Assembly (NCBI GenBank): GCA_039619475.1
Contig: CM077115.1
Span: 485,534,400-485,598,399 of the forward strand
Origin: Icerya purchasi
Taxonomy: Eukaryota; Arthropoda; Insecta; Hemiptera; Monophlebidae
Length of the DNA stretch: 64,000 nt
Reading direction: 5' to 3'
Part shown: positions 47,906 through 61,459 of the stretch, one piece after another
Position numbering within the stretch: the first letter of the stretch is position 1
How the letters are laid out: each line of letters begins with the position of its first letter
The notes under the pieces: model-generated
What the model was told of the DNA's origin: nothing
What the model saw: the letters and a program-made list of their open reading frames with translations, nothing else
Databases searched by the model: none
Position numbers and translations under genes: made by a program

Positions 47906-49631
47906 CAGTGTAAATCTATTCAATAGAGGCTGGTTTGTTTGAAACAAAGAAGGGCAGAGTACTTGAAGAGAATTTGCTTTTGCGAGGGGGGCAAAATCTG
48001 AAAAGCTTTGAACTAATTCAGAGAATGATGGTGGTATAATCGACAGCATCGGATTTGAAACCCCATTTTTAATTTTTTTTTCGAATGGAATTGTTATCAC
48101 TATGATTATGCAGATATCGCAATCAGATGGAAAGTCAAAAATAGGCAATTGGTGAGAAATTGTGGAGTTGCGAAATTGCGGAGTTGAAATTATGGGAAAT
48201 GCAAGTTGTTTCGAAGAAAACGATAATGAATAAAGAGCGCATACGTGCGTATGCCTTAATGATGAAGTTGCTGAAAAATATGTAATATTTAAAGGAAAAC
48301 AGCGTAATTCGAAGTCTGCTCATTTTACAAGTCCACATGTGATGTTCCCTTTAAAGATGTTGTAAACACGCCGTGTGGACAGTGTGAACAATTCGGGGAT
48401 GGATAGATGGTCGTGCTTTATTATTAACTATTATTAAACGTAGGACTGACGAGAACGGCTCCTTTTGACAATAGAATTGCAGGCCAGTTATTCGACTGTG
48501 TAATGATCGTCTAGCCGGAACCACGTGTTTAATGCGATTCACAGGGAGTTTTTATTTTCACATCCGTAAGAGCCGTAAAGAGGAATAAAAAGTCGGTCGA
48601 TACCGGGAAGAATGCTGAAAAAAATGCACTTTCGTCCTGAACTTATCAGGATACCACGCGCTCGGAGGAAAATAGTCTCGCTACTTAATTACGTGGTTTT
48701 GATGGAAGGTATCTTAAAATAATATTCTCGCATTTTGCAACTTGGAAAAGAATTCTCGACGTCTTCAGCATGTTTTTTCATAGCCAGTCGAGACTCTATC
48801 CGCGGAATGCCTGTTCGCACAGAACGTTTACGTTTTTCCTCGGCGCGGGAGCGGGGATTTTAAAAATCGCCGCCGAAAATTACTTTTTAAAATTCTACGA
48901 AATCCCCGTGCACGCATATCTTTTCAAATGGAACGGATTTCCTCATGCTCGACTAGTAGTAGAGTGTCTGGCGAAAATCTGTTAAGTCGTGCTTTGTTCT
49001 AATTAAAACGACGAGAAGACCCTGATTTTAATTGGCGGATGTGAATTTAATACTATAGTAATAGAATTTCGACGCCTTTTTTTTCTAATACAGCCAGCGC
49101 GTCGCTCCTCGTTTTTCAGTGTAATTACGGTAGCTTTCATGTCTGACGTAAGTTCAGTCTCCCGTTATACCGAAATTAAGCTGCTCCAGTGTGTACATTC
49201 TTCTCTCTGTAATTAGTCACCCGTTTCGAGCGAATTAACAGCTACGTAAAAAATTTAACAAGGTTGCCGCGGTAAAATTTCTCCGACAAGTTTTTAAATG
49301 GATGACGGTTCGAAAAAGCTAAAAAAACTAAAACTACTTTTAACGGTCGCATCTGAAGAGAATCAAAAATTATTCGGCGGGGGGCTGCGCAGCAACCGGT
49401 CTCGCTAGTTCTTCCATTTCCCGGTGTCGCTATAACAACGATAGTCGATACAACTTTCAACGAAAACTAAGATACTTTTAGGGAGCTTCTTTACGAAATT
49501 CGCACAAGAGAATTCGCATCGAATACGGAGAGAACAGCTTTAGATAAGAACGGTGAAGCTGCTTAAATACTAGGCCCGATGAGTACAATTACTGGCGATA
49601 AATACTAGTTGACGAATGAAGGAACACTTAC

Positions 49632-49742
49632 GTAGTAGTCAACCGGTTCTTCTTGATGTGCAGGTGGAAAAGCTGTTACTACGGTAAGGACTAATGCTAG
49701 CGCGAAAATTCCGAATCTGACGGTGTTCAAATTACTTCTTTG
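49632..49742 (-). CDS. Cuticular protein RR-2, exon 2 (signal peptide)
   Basis: 37 codons in phase 0 at both ends. It encodes the hydrophobic core FGIFALALVLTVV followed by TA and FPPAHQEEPVDYY. The likely signal-peptidase site is after VTA. The acceptor is a good pyrimidine tract ending TTTATAG before CAA; the donor is TAC then GTAAGT. Joining to exon 3 gives the usual short spacer (EEPVDYY) and then the RR-2 domain. No ATG lies in frame in this exon, so translation must start in an upstream exon. Confidence 0.87.
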
Positions 49743-52498
49743 CTATAAACAAAAACAACGACAACATATAACAGAAGTATTTTAGAGAACATATATATAT
49801 ACATATATATATATATAATAACGCTTAATATTTAATAGACTCGGCCAGCGGTTAGCATTATCACTGCTAGAATTGTCACCTGTTTCCGATATTCGGCTAT
49901 CTAACTGAAATGGGAAGAACAAATGTAAATGTCAAAGTGTCAAGCAAAGGAATCCGTCGACAGGAAGAAAGAAAGAAAACCCATATTTGCAGTGCACGCG
50001 GCTCAAGATTTACCGCCGGTACCTCGTGAAGGCCGTGCATTGCTCCGTACATCGCTGCAATTCTAGACTATGGCGCATAACTTTGCAAAGCCGATTAATA
50101 TATTTCGACGGATGGCTGATGAGTAGCGTTTAATTTTTTAATTTATTCGTTCAATTTTTGCTGTTTTTTTTTTTTATATTTTTATTTTGTTTCGCTTTTT
50201 TAATACTGTACGAAAAATACCTCCGCAGAAGGAAAATTTAGAATCTAACGATTTTTTTTAAACAGCTATTCGCGACATGGCTGATTTCTGTTGTGTTCAT
50301 TCATCGCTCTAAAAGGTACAAATGAATGGATTTAAAAAAAAAAAAAACAAGTTCAGCGGGAGCCTAAAACGGCTATGAAGAAAGCCACTAAGTCTACAAT
50401 ACCCTAAGGAGAGGACGCTTCTAGCGCCACCTGTTGTGAATGTAACGTTCACATAGGACGCGAATATTTAAATATTAAAACGAAAACGAAACCGAAATTA
50501 AAATCTAGATGGAATTTTTGATGCTGAAAATATTCATGCCCGGTCGTTAGGTAAAAATTAATGGGCTGAACCCTGTTGCTGCGAACGTTGGTCTCCGACA
50601 ACTGCATGTTAATATTAAACGCTACTTACAGTCGCCTTAACGAACATTAAGTGGTTTGTACTGCTGCAACTACGATTTCAGTAATCGCTTGTTTTTTTGT
50701 TTTTTTTTGTAATTTTTCAGTTTGTCGGATGAAAAAAGTTTTAAAAACGATGAAATGATTGCCGCTTAATTTTGCAAATTTTGATTTCGAATGTTTGTCG
50801 GGTCAGTTCTTATCTTTTTTCATTTCTATATGTAAATAATTAAAAATCTGTCTAGACGAAAATTACAGATCGTTAACGATTTTTTCTTAATGATAATAAT
50901 TCAGAGGTGAAAAATCTTACGTAATAAAAAAAAATAGAAAAAAAAAAAAAAAACAACTGAAAAGTGTACAGAACAAAAAGCGCGCAATTAAGCGTCAGTA
51001 TTATCATTTTACAACTAGAATAACTCTAAGAAGCGCGAAAACTTTACCACAAGTAGTGAAAACATTCAGAAAGGAAAAAAGAAAAATCTAGAATGTAATT
51101 TCCTTCCAGTAAAACGCGCGTACATTTGAAAAAAAAAAGAAAAAGAAAAAGGTGAAAATGAAAATTAGTTTAAAAAATTATTTTCTCAAGTTCGCGGTAG
51201 CTATTAGTCAAAAATCATTCGGTGAAGTTAAAAAAAATGAATTAAAAAGAAAAACCTTATTAAGTGAAGAGATTAAAACACGTGTATCATCGTGTAAAAT
51301 AAGAACGGACATTGTCAACTTATTTTTTTTAGTTCTGATCTCTCTGTTTTTGTTGACTTGAAAACGTAAGAGGTTACACGTTCGTCGCGCATGTTTTGTT
51401 TCTTTTTTTGCAGGTTTTAATTTTTCTTTTTTAATGTGTCCGCATAAATCGTATTCAGGACCGACCGACCGATTTTAATGATTCTTTGTTCATTCGGAAG
51501 TGTTGACACACACCGTATAGTCATTTAAAAATAAAAAGAACGGTATCTTCTCCGCGGAGCAGTGTTTTTAGTAATATAACAGTTCCGCGGTGGTTGATAC
51601 TTGAAATATTACTAATTTATCGTGAATAATTTTGTTCATTTTTAGAAGGGCTTGATGAATTATTATCAAAATCTTAACCGCTCGGATATATACAAAAAAA
51701 ATCGACCGGAAATAGAACGAATTTAAAACTACCGTAGCGCCATCTCTACAAGCGCATCACTCTGACACAGATATTCCGGTTTTGCATACTCCAATAGTAG
51801 TATCAGGTTCTCCTTGTTAGAAATTGTACCAATCACAGGGGTGGCCATATAGATCGGTGTGAGTACTACATTAATAAAATACGTCTCCTTCGAGATTTAC
51901 TTATTACAAAACCAGACAAAAATTAGTCGAAACATTATCTCGGAAATACCGGGGAAATTAAGCAAAAAATTTTAAAATTAAAACGGCGTTCAATGGCTTA
52001 GGTACTGAATTTGAAAGGCCTAGCATATAGAAAATAGAATCATTCTAGAGTCTATCCGTATAAATATTTATACTGAAAGCGGTGAAATGAAATATAGTCA
52101 ATAATAGACTATTTTAACTCTAAAATTTGAATAAAAATGCATGAAAATGTAGAAAATAATTTATACGATCAGAAATAATAATAGATTTTCCGGTAATATA
52201 CCTTAAAAAAAAGAGAGTATTATGGTTAAACAAGGTGTTTATTAGAGTTTCGATATTTTATTAATAATTAAAAACAGTATTAAATATTCCGGCGTTCTCA
52301 GGTATGGTTCAACAGCAAATGCTCCCTCCGTTAATTCCGTTTTAAGGAAAAACATAGTCTTTTCGAGGCTCGGTGATCCTCCGATGGTGGGGTGACCAGC
52401 GAAAACGGAGGATTAAAAATGCAAAATTAACATGTGGAAGAAAAGCAGATCGGAAAAAAAGATAAAAGTCGCACAGATATTGTTCGTTTTTATTTATA

Positions 52499-52520
52499 CC
52501 CCCCCCCCCTACGGGGGGGG
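52499..52520. repeat. C-run/G-run palindrome
   Basis: A run of C is followed by TAC and a run of eight G, giving an 8-bp C:G stem with a 3-nt loop. It could form a hairpin, G-quadruplex or i-motif, and is a likely site of sequencing error. Confidence 0.85.
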
Positions 52521-55500
52521 CATATGACATTATTCGTAGAAATCGCTAAAGCTATTACCAAATTTTTCGACAGTTATTAAGTAAGATTAAAAGAGACGAT
52601 AGAAGAATTTCCGAAAAGTACAAAAATCGGCCTAGACGCAAAATTTTAAAATCGCCCGAATTGCTGTGTTTCTACGGGCCGATTAAAAATGTTACGGGGT
52701 GAATTCAACGGGGTAGCAGCGTTTAAAGAACTAAAATCAGACGACCTACTACTGGAACAGTGTACGTTTCTTTTTCAATGTTGCTCAATTTCCGTGCATA
52801 ATTTAAGAAATTCTTATCGAAATCAAAAGTGGATCGCTCCAGCAGGCCTTTATTCTTCAAAAACTTTCCATTTTCCTACAACTGGAAATCGTTAAGCGCT
52901 ATCAAAAAGTTTTTATTCTCTATTCAAACAAATTTATACAACTTTTTCAGCGCATCTGCTCCAATTAAAATTGATTTATTCCGATGAATCCGGCAACTCT
53001 GTTTTCGGAAATTCCGAAGAAGACAAAGTTTCTCTGATTCTTTTCTCTTTCTCTTTATTATTTTATTTTTTTTTTTTTTAGTAGTAATATCACAAATAAA
53101 GTAAGTGCGTTAAAGACTGATTTATTACTAGAGTTAATGATTGAAATGATAAGCTGCACGGCCATCAATTAAATATTGCGCTATTTTTTTACGGGGAAAA
53201 AAAAGGAATATGCACTAGGCTTGAGTATTTCGATGTGTTATAATTATCCTGTTGTAATATTCTTTTTCCTCCATTTTCACATTCCTTTTCTTTATAACAG
53301 TATTCTGTTGAATAGTGTATATCATTAGTTAATAAAATAACGAATAATTAATTAATAACGCCTTAACACTGAATATATTAAATAAAACATCTACAATCTT
53401 TATTTGGTTTTATTTTTTTATTTAACTTTTTTTCATACAACAAATAGAAGAAAAAGATGCATTCTATGGATTTCTGAATAAGACGTAAATTACCGTCCAC
53501 CTGGTAATTAAGTAAAGGAAACCAATGAAACACTAGTAGAGAAAATATTTAGTGTGATTTAGGTTTCCAACGAGAATAGTAGTACGTACCGTGACATTAT
53601 GAAAAAGCTTTATTTATTATCATTATAATAAAGTGCCTGAAAATTGTTCTTCGCTGTTACACCGAGTTTGTTGTTTTAGCTTTCATACAAAAGACAGCAT
53701 TTTTTAAAAGATGCATTCCGCAAGATCGAAATGCTAAATCATTTCGATGTTCTACACCATATTGTATCTAACGCTAAGGAAAAATAGACTATATTTAGAA
53801 TACTACTTTTTGTGTCGGAAAAACTTAATAAAAACCTAATAATTTAGAAAACCATTTTTAGCGGGACTTACTGATCAAACTAATGAATAAGAAAAAACAA
53901 AATTGTTCGACGTCATCTCGCTAGACGGTAAAGTCTCTTTCCGATTCAAATCGCCTATTCCACGCTTTACTGATATTTACTTCCCTCTTTCCTCAATTCA
54001 CCCAGCTCCGTCCGATAAATACGTTCAGATGAAGTACATAATCCAGAAATTGTGTTCTCTCCCCTAAATGAACAAATCCCCCCCCCCCCGGCCGAAAAAA
54101 TAAAATATTACTCTAGCGTATTTTCAGTTTCGATATTCAATCTTGAGTTTCCCCGATTTTTTGTTATTTTCATTAACACCTGCAAATGTAAAATAAAAAA
54201 TTTTCTGCCGATGTAAACTTCTCAACTGCCAGCTAATAATTTTTTCGTCACGCGTGAGCGGTCGAAATTTGTTTAGTTCGTTTTTTCTCGCCTTTCTAAA
54301 GAAAGAGAAAAAAAGGAAAAGAGAAAATAATTATTCAATTAAAGAAGAGTTTTAGTTTCGCTCATCGTACTTTCGGCGACAAGGTCGAACAAAACTCAAA
54401 TTACACAATCGAGAAGCCGAATGATATCGGAGAAGCGGCGATTAGTTTCGCTAAGTAATTTGCTATTTCGCCGCATCCGAGTGCCCCGGTGAACAAATCA
54501 CGGTCAGCGGATAGTTTCGTTTTTTTTTAGCCGCTAATTCCGTTCGTAAAGGTGAAATTAGTAACTGTTTTTTTTTTTTTTTTCTAGAAAATTCGCCTTT
54601 TATAAGCGATTGACATATTTGGCCGAAGCGACCTAATTAAAGTGTCACCGGGAAAGATGAAAGGTACACCGTACTAAAAGTACGAAACTTAAAAAGCGAA
54701 GAGTCAAATTCAAAGTCGGTGCTTCGTTCATTCGGCGGCAGGCGTTCCATAAACTTTTTCTTCTCCGATTTTTTTCCCTTTTTTTTTTTCTTTTTTTCTT
54801 CTAAAGAGAATTCTTCTAGTTGACACGTTTTACTTTGGAAAATGTAAATTATTCAATCTCTCTCATACTTTTTCTCTCACCAAAGAGGACTGCGTGCTTA
54901 CTAATTAATTATTTACCGCTATTCCCTTGTCCCTCTTAATTTTTTCTTCGTTCGAATTTCATTACGGATGAAATATTTCCCTCTGTAAAGAAAATTTTAT
55001 AATGAAATTATTCGAAATTTGATTTTTTCCCCGTCCGAAAGGGAAAATAATATTACAAGTGTTTTTTTCTTGCACAAATGTATGACACATGCATACATAT
55101 ATATATATATGTAAGTATGGTTTTTAATTTGAATTATCAGAACGGCAAAATAAGAAAATTCCCGAATTTGCGTCTATAGAAGTAAAAATTCGCGAAAGAT
55201 CGTAGCCCTTTTTTAAAATTAAAAAAATTTTTGGTTTGCAAAATTTGGTAGAAAAATTTTTATTTCTCGTGCCCTTTGAATGCCGCATTTCGATTAAGTC
55301 TCATTTTTCACAAAAAAATAAAATAAAAAGCGCGTGAAGCGTATATTAATAATTCCACATAACACTTATGGGAGTCTCATAAATGACGGATGTTGCGAAA
55401 TTAAATGTTTTTCATAATGCACTTAAGGGGGGGGGGGGCTGCACGGCCACCAGGTCGTTTCTCCTCTTGGGATGATCGGTACTTCCGTTCACTCAATGGA

Positions 55501-58258
55501 CTAACCTAGTGTAACCCAATATTCTATCTCCGATGTATGTGTGACTCTAGGGCATAAGATAAAATCGACGACGACACCTTTGCCGGTCGAGCGCACTAAT
55601 AGAGTTACCGCGATCGAAACAATAAATCACAGCACTGGGAACAAATTACGTACTTATTAGTGCTCTTTGATTCGTGATATATTTGAATTAGCCATTTTTT
55701 TTTTTTTTTTTTTTTTTTAATTCAGTCCCTTCTACATCCACCTCGGGCAGTGTCACATAGTATTCTACGATTTTTGTAGAGAAAATAAATTTAACGTCCC
55801 TCCGCATTACGAACTGACGAAAACACAAAAATAATCGTAAAGAAAAGTGAACAAGTGGAAAATTAAACATCCCTCAATATAGCTCCGGGGATCTATTGGG
55901 AAAATCATAAAGGGAAGCCGTGACGACGCCTGCCGTCCATTTTTCGGAACTCATCTTTATACGTATTTTTCATCCCCATTCGATTACCGGCTGAGTAGAA
56001 ACGCGTAATGAGGTTGATTTCGAGATCCCAGCAATCGCAAGAGCAGTTTGCGAATTAATAACAAGAAGCTAAAAACCCCGGCTCCATCAGCAGTGACAGC
56101 ATTCGTGCGAATCGGAATTTTCCTTCGTTCGAAACTATAATTTTTCCCTATATACATATATATATATCCCTACACTTATCAGGAAGTTTTTTACACCCGA
56201 TAGTAGAATAGACGAGGCTAGAAAAGTTGGTTATAAATCACTTTTCTTTTAGAGGGGTGAATCACACAGTGAGGTTAAACTCAAAACCAGCAAGCAAGAT
56301 AAGGAGGCAAAATAATTACGTTGTTTTTTTTTTCGTGAAAATCTCTTCCTTACATTGTGACCTTATTTTGAATCTTCTGCGGTTCATAGACTAGAAGAAT
56401 ATTTTACTCTTTTAGTATTTTTCGTCAATTTTTCGGGCATTAAACCGGTGATGATCTATCTGTATAATACAGAAGTTGGCAAATGCGTATGACTGAAGAA
56501 AATGCATGTATTTATTAAGCTTAATAATTAAATCATTTAATAAAATTTTAAAATTTTATTTTTATGCTTATCTTTTTGTTTAGTTATTTTTTAACCTAAT
56601 TATAGTTTAAACAAATCAAAGAAACTAAGAATTTCAGTCGGAGCGAAATTCCGAAGTTAGAATTTTTAGTTTCCCGTGTTAGAGCGGGACACACTTTTAT
56701 CTTTTGCGGACGAATGTAAGAAGTACTTTAACTAAGAAGTTCTAAAACCGGTTAAAAATGAAATTACGATTTATTTGTTTAAATTAAAAGTGTTGGCATG
56801 TGGCGAATGCGAGGGAAAGTTTAGCTTTTTAAATAGTCGTTACCCTCATGCACTCACACTGACTGCCGCACTCACCGCGCTCGAAAAATTTCCGGATTAC
56901 TACAACGAAATGCCGAAAATTTAAAAAAACGAATCATTTAAATATCCCGTTTGTTAAAGCAAATATCTAAAGTAGCGAATAAATTTGAAAAAAGTTTTTT
57001 CCAACTTAGGAGAATAGCGTCCATCTCGGATATAAATTAAGAAATATATTGCCAACTACATTTCCATGTCGCCGTTTAGCAGCAGAAATTAATTAATTAA
57101 TTAATTAAAAAATTAATAAATGTTACTTGAAAGATTTTACGCTAATTTTATAAAGTTCTAAAATCTATGTATTCGCTTACACGCCTAGAGTAGCAGCTCA
57201 TTTTTGAGCCGGTACGCTAAAAGTTAAAATGTAATTTTATGCGAGCAGAATAAGTGTGGGGATCTTTCATAATCCGATATCCCTCTACTACATAGTTAGT
57301 GTGTGTGTGTAGTTTCAAGGATAAATAATTTTCTGTTGTGGACGTCAAATTGAATTCTTAGGGTTAAAATTGTAAACCTAAGTTTGTGCCGATAAGAAAC
57401 AAAAACGAAACAATTCCTGCATAAAGCCTAAATGACTGTTACGCTCCCTCAGGTATGTCGCTAACTGAACTAATTACAAAAGCGAGTAATTTAATATTCG
57501 GGTTTATCATTATTATTATCAACTATTAAGCATTATTATGAAACGGAACTTTTCTAATTCGATTTCGTACTATTCTCACCGATAAAAATTGTGATTTCAT
57601 TTCTCTGATAGTCAAAGTTGTAGACAATTCGATTTAAGCGAAAGGATGAAATCATCGCAGGTACGTTGTATTTTAATAATTACATCGTAAATATTAAAAA
57701 TTTTTCCTTCGTAAAACTTAAAATTGAACGGGAAATTTTACGACGGGTCATTTAAAATCTTTAAAACGTGAGCTATTAACTCGCTTTAAAATAAAATCGT
57801 TGCAATTTATAACGGTTTATAAATGTCTCTAATATAATTTCGGTGTTCAGAACGTGTTGTACAAATAAAATTAAACAGTACCGACATTTTTTCCGCTAAT
57901 TGTTTTCGGTTAAGACAGAATCTCTTCCCGGATATGGATAAATGTTTCGTAATGTAATAGATTAATTTAATTTAAGAAAATATACTTATTGTTAGTTACG
58001 AATAAATGGGGAAAAAAAGAAGAGCCTATATAAAATGCGTTAAATCTATTCAATATAATAATGATCATGAACCTTCGAAACGTGTTGGCCAAATAAATAT
58101 AAATTAATCGTTTTTTATATCGGTCTGTTTTTTATTACTTATTATATCTGTTCAGAATAAAAACAATGAGTTAAAATTCAAATGTTTTTTCCTATTACCA
58201 GGATACCGATATTTTTAACTATTTCTATCACGTAATACATGTTACTTATTTGAAGCCC

Positions 58259-58319
<61 letters not shown>

Positions 58320-58321
58320 AA
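58259..58321. repeat. (AAT)n(AAG)n compound microsatellite
   Basis: About eleven AAT units pass directly into about ten AAG units. Confidence 0.95.
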
Positions 58322-59579
58322 AAATAGCGATTGATAAATTGAAAACTTTTATTAAGTTAAACGATTAAACAATTAAACTATTAAACGACGCCGTTTGCTT
58401 TCGTGATTTTAACGCTGCCATTATAATACACTGGTGCTATAAAGGCACGCCGTCTAAGTAACGAAAGCAAACACTTTATAGTAAAATATAATGGTAGTAA
58501 CGAAGTTTGCAATCTCATATTGTCAAAGTAATTCTTATGACACTGTTGTCGAAATGCAGACAATTTTATCCGATACTCATGACAAAATTTTAAAATAAAA
58601 AGAGACTAGCTATACGATTTTTTCTTTTTATCGGTCCCACCTTCTGGTTGACTGAACAATTCGAAACGTGCTACCATTATTCGGAATTCGTTGATGTACA
58701 CCAAGAGACCGGTAGGACTCTAGATCCGACTTCTAAGGTACCGCTATAGATTCAAGGCTAGCATACAATCAAACGACCTAAGAAGGAAGCGCTCAATTCA
58801 ACTATAGCGGACCCTACACTAGCGGAAAAATTGTTAAGAAGAAGAAAACAAAGTCGATAATGAGATATTTCGTGAGAAAATATTAAATAATGAAAAGAGT
58901 TTATTGATAATTTGTTATATAAAACGAAATTAAGTATTCGCTTAACCAACTTGTGCGATTTTAATATGATCAATAAACAGCAGATACTCGGATAGAGAAT
59001 AGGAGAAAACTGAAAGGGAATACGAAGAAAAACCTTAAAGATAAGTACGTTGAAATAATAAAAAATACTATAAAATCCGATAATATAAATTAATTAATCA
59101 GCCAAAGTATATGAAAGTGGGAAAACGCAATCTATGAATATTTGACATGATTACCCTATTTTATCAGCGAAAATATATGTGTGAAAAGGTCTGACCTCCA
59201 TTGCTTATCTTCAAAATACATTTCGTAATATTCAATGTATCTAGTCATTAATTCGTTAATTAACCGAATGTGTACGAACATTCGTTGTTCTTATAGGTGG
59301 AACGTTTTCGTTCGAGTCTAATACTTTTGCGTTAAGAATTAAGTGAAAAGGCAGCTGAAATGAGAACGTTTAAAACTTCCTATCTGGCATCGTGTCAAAT
59401 TATCTATACAATTATTTCAGGTATTGAATCTGTACGATAAGAGCTGCGCATTTTCAGTCGGCATCGATGCGATACACTAATATTTGACAAAATCTACACA
59501 ATCGGAATATGAAGCCCGATACTTCATCACCGCTTATTATTTTAAACGTTAAAGGTAAATTAAAGAATAGCGACTTTAC

Positions 59580-59594
59580 CTGATTATTAGTCAT
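59580..59594 (-). CDS. Cuticular protein RR-2, exon 1 coding part
   Basis: ATG followed by four codons (M-T-N-N-Q) and a strong donor CAG|GTAAAG in phase 0, matching the phase-0 acceptor of exon 2. The start context is good (A at -3). Upstream, the predicted 5' UTR (59595-59768) contains no ATG on this strand, so this is the first start codon after the predicted initiator. The full protein would be 117 residues, with a 29-residue signal peptide and a mature 88-residue protein. A tiny first coding exon and a long first intron are usual in this family. The assignment is inferred from splice and promoter signals; no transcript is available. Confidence 0.6.
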
Positions 59595-59764
59595 TTTCTT
59601 AGTGTATATGTAGGAAAAAAAGGTAAAAGCAATTTCAGTTTAAAACTTAAATACAAAGGCTCGCGATTACGCACGACAGGTATCGAAGCCTTTTGCGACG
59701 TCCGAAGCAATCCCGATGAAATCTACACACTGACTAGATGTATCGATAACGTTCGAAAATTCTG

Positions 59765-59802
59765 CACTGATATCGATTCGGTAACGAACGGTCGTTTATA
59801 TT
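59765..59802 (-). promoter_or_regulatory. TATA box and initiator of the cuticular gene
   Basis: On the minus strand TATAAA begins at 59800 (in AATATAAA, 59802-59795) and the arthropod initiator TCAGTG lies at 59770-59765, with its A at 59768. The 32-nt spacing is canonical. No downstream promoter element is evident. The predicted 5' UTR is 174 nt. Confidence 0.6.
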
Positions 59803-61455
59803 GTAATCGATGGTTGACCACAAAAAACCCGCGCTTTGTTTGAGGTTATTATTATTTTGCGTTTTTTTTTTTTTATTTCACTCCGCATTTCATACTATTC
59901 GTCATTATTATTATTATTATTATTATTATTGTTAGTGTTATTATTATTATTATTATTAACCGTCATTGCCATCATCGCCGATTTCGATACAATTCTTTCG
60001 TTCGCGAGATAGTGGCGGTGAGAGTGCCCACCACATCACCGGTACCGATCAACGGCGCATACCGTTCCCGCGCCCGATAAAAACAGAGTCATGCCTGATA
60101 GACTTCAATTACACGGTTTTAACATTGTTTTAGCTCAATGAATATACCATACATTTGCCTAACTCGCGGTCTACCTATTTACCTACTGATACACAAATAT
60201 AATATACATTCACCCCCTCGCGAGGCACAATATACATAACACTGCGTACGCACTGGTCTATGGTATAACAATTGTGCATTGTGCGACACGACAGTGCGCG
60301 GATTAGAGAAGGAACCGCACGGATCAGCTGTTGTCGCTATATTAATTTTCGGCAAACTGCTCCGGTCCTCCGTCTAATAAATAGATGCAGTATGTCGTGC
60401 GACAGAGATGCGGCGAGCGGCCCGCGACCGCCTCGATGATGGAATTGCTTTGCAGATTTTCAGTTGATAATAGTACAATATTGAGCAAGCAGTCGCGGAT
60501 ACATTATCGTTACGCATGGCGGCTAGACGGGATTTTCGAGGCAGCGATTCAAATTTACTCTGCAGAACCAGCTGTCAGGTAGCGTTCTGCTCGATCAATA
60601 ACCGTTCACCAGTCAGCCCAAAATGTCCGACCGGAGTCGCATACCACGTGCCTTCTCGATCCTTTCTAGACACCTGTAGACCGATATTCTTTTTATTCTG
60701 CTATCGCGTCGTTGCTGCTCCTATTTTCACGATAATTCTCCGTCTACTCGAAACACATACACAATAGAGCTGTGTACCCGCCGTTGTGTTGCAAGAGGCG
60801 TTTTTTATTTTATTTATTCATTTTTTCGTCACAGAACCACCGCAGGCATCTTTTATCGCGATCAAATAGCAACCCCGTTTGCAGGTAGCAACTAATTAGT
60901 GTGTAACCGTGTGTGCGTGCCGGCAAATTTTTTAATCAGCCTCATTCAATTCCACCCCGGCTATTTACCTATTTCGGATCATATTTTTAGCGTTTGATAC
61001 AACAGTCACGGTAGCAGCTCTGGTACGGGTTTTTACGGCTTTTGGAAGTTATTCTGAACTTTGAGTGGACAATGAGACAATCAATGCTTTAAATATTATG
61101 CTAAAGAGACCATCTGATTTTTCAAGTTGTACAGGAAATGCGTATGTTTCTTAGTGCACATATATTCTCGAAAAAGGGAGTCATTCTGAATGATTATTTT
61201 TTTCTTGTATTTTGTTATTGTTTCTCTTCACGAATTCCAAAAAAAAAAAATAAATAATTTGGTTACACTAGAATGTATTTCTTTTTGTTGTCAACGTTAA
61301 AACAATTAGAAAGGGAAGATATCGATTATATCTTGTTGCGATCAGCTATCAAGTGGGGCTGGTATAGAAAAAAGATAAGGAGCGCAGGAATAGGCCAAGT
61401 CTCAGGAAAAACTGGAATATGCTCAACAGAAAGAGATGAACACTTAGTACGCACA
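59803..61455. other. Upstream region of the cuticular gene
   Basis: Interrupted (ATT)n at 59904-59957, then a G/C-richer stretch with many CpG at about 60000-60780, then AT-rich sequence. The frames at 60385-60767 lack recognisable domains. It probably holds regulatory DNA; no specific site can be named. Confidence 0.4.
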
Positions 61456-61459
61456 TAAT

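Larger units (their letters stand above)
44676..49631 (-). other. Cuticular gene, intron 2
   Basis: 4956 bp, GT-AG (GTAAGT donor, TTATTCAG acceptor). It contains (ATT)n at 45033-45060, an A-run at 46589-46610, a weak tRNA-like SINE head near 47835-47905, and a 219-codon unassigned frame at 45891-46550. Confidence 0.8.
49743..59579 (-). other. Cuticular gene, intron 1
   Basis: 9837 bp, GT-AG, if the first exon is at 59580. No other gene was recognised in it. It contains (TA)n near 49794-49816, A- or T-runs (50336-50347, 50940-50953, 55696-55718), a C/G palindrome at 52499-52520, C9 near 54080, G10 at 55429-55438 followed by a ~200-bp GC-richer segment of unknown nature, and (AAT)n/(AAG)n at 58259-58321. 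Long first introns of cuticular genes often hold enhancers; none can be identified by reading. Confidence 0.6.

Noticed and set aside
49242..49460. 72-codon minus-strand frame upstream of exon 2 sequence
   Set aside because: It lies within intron 2, not joined by any plausible splice sites to the cuticular exons, and shows no cuticular motif.
61273..61458. 61-codon plus-strand frame next to the LINE relic
   Set aside because: No domain or gene signals; probably spacer next to the antisense LINE.
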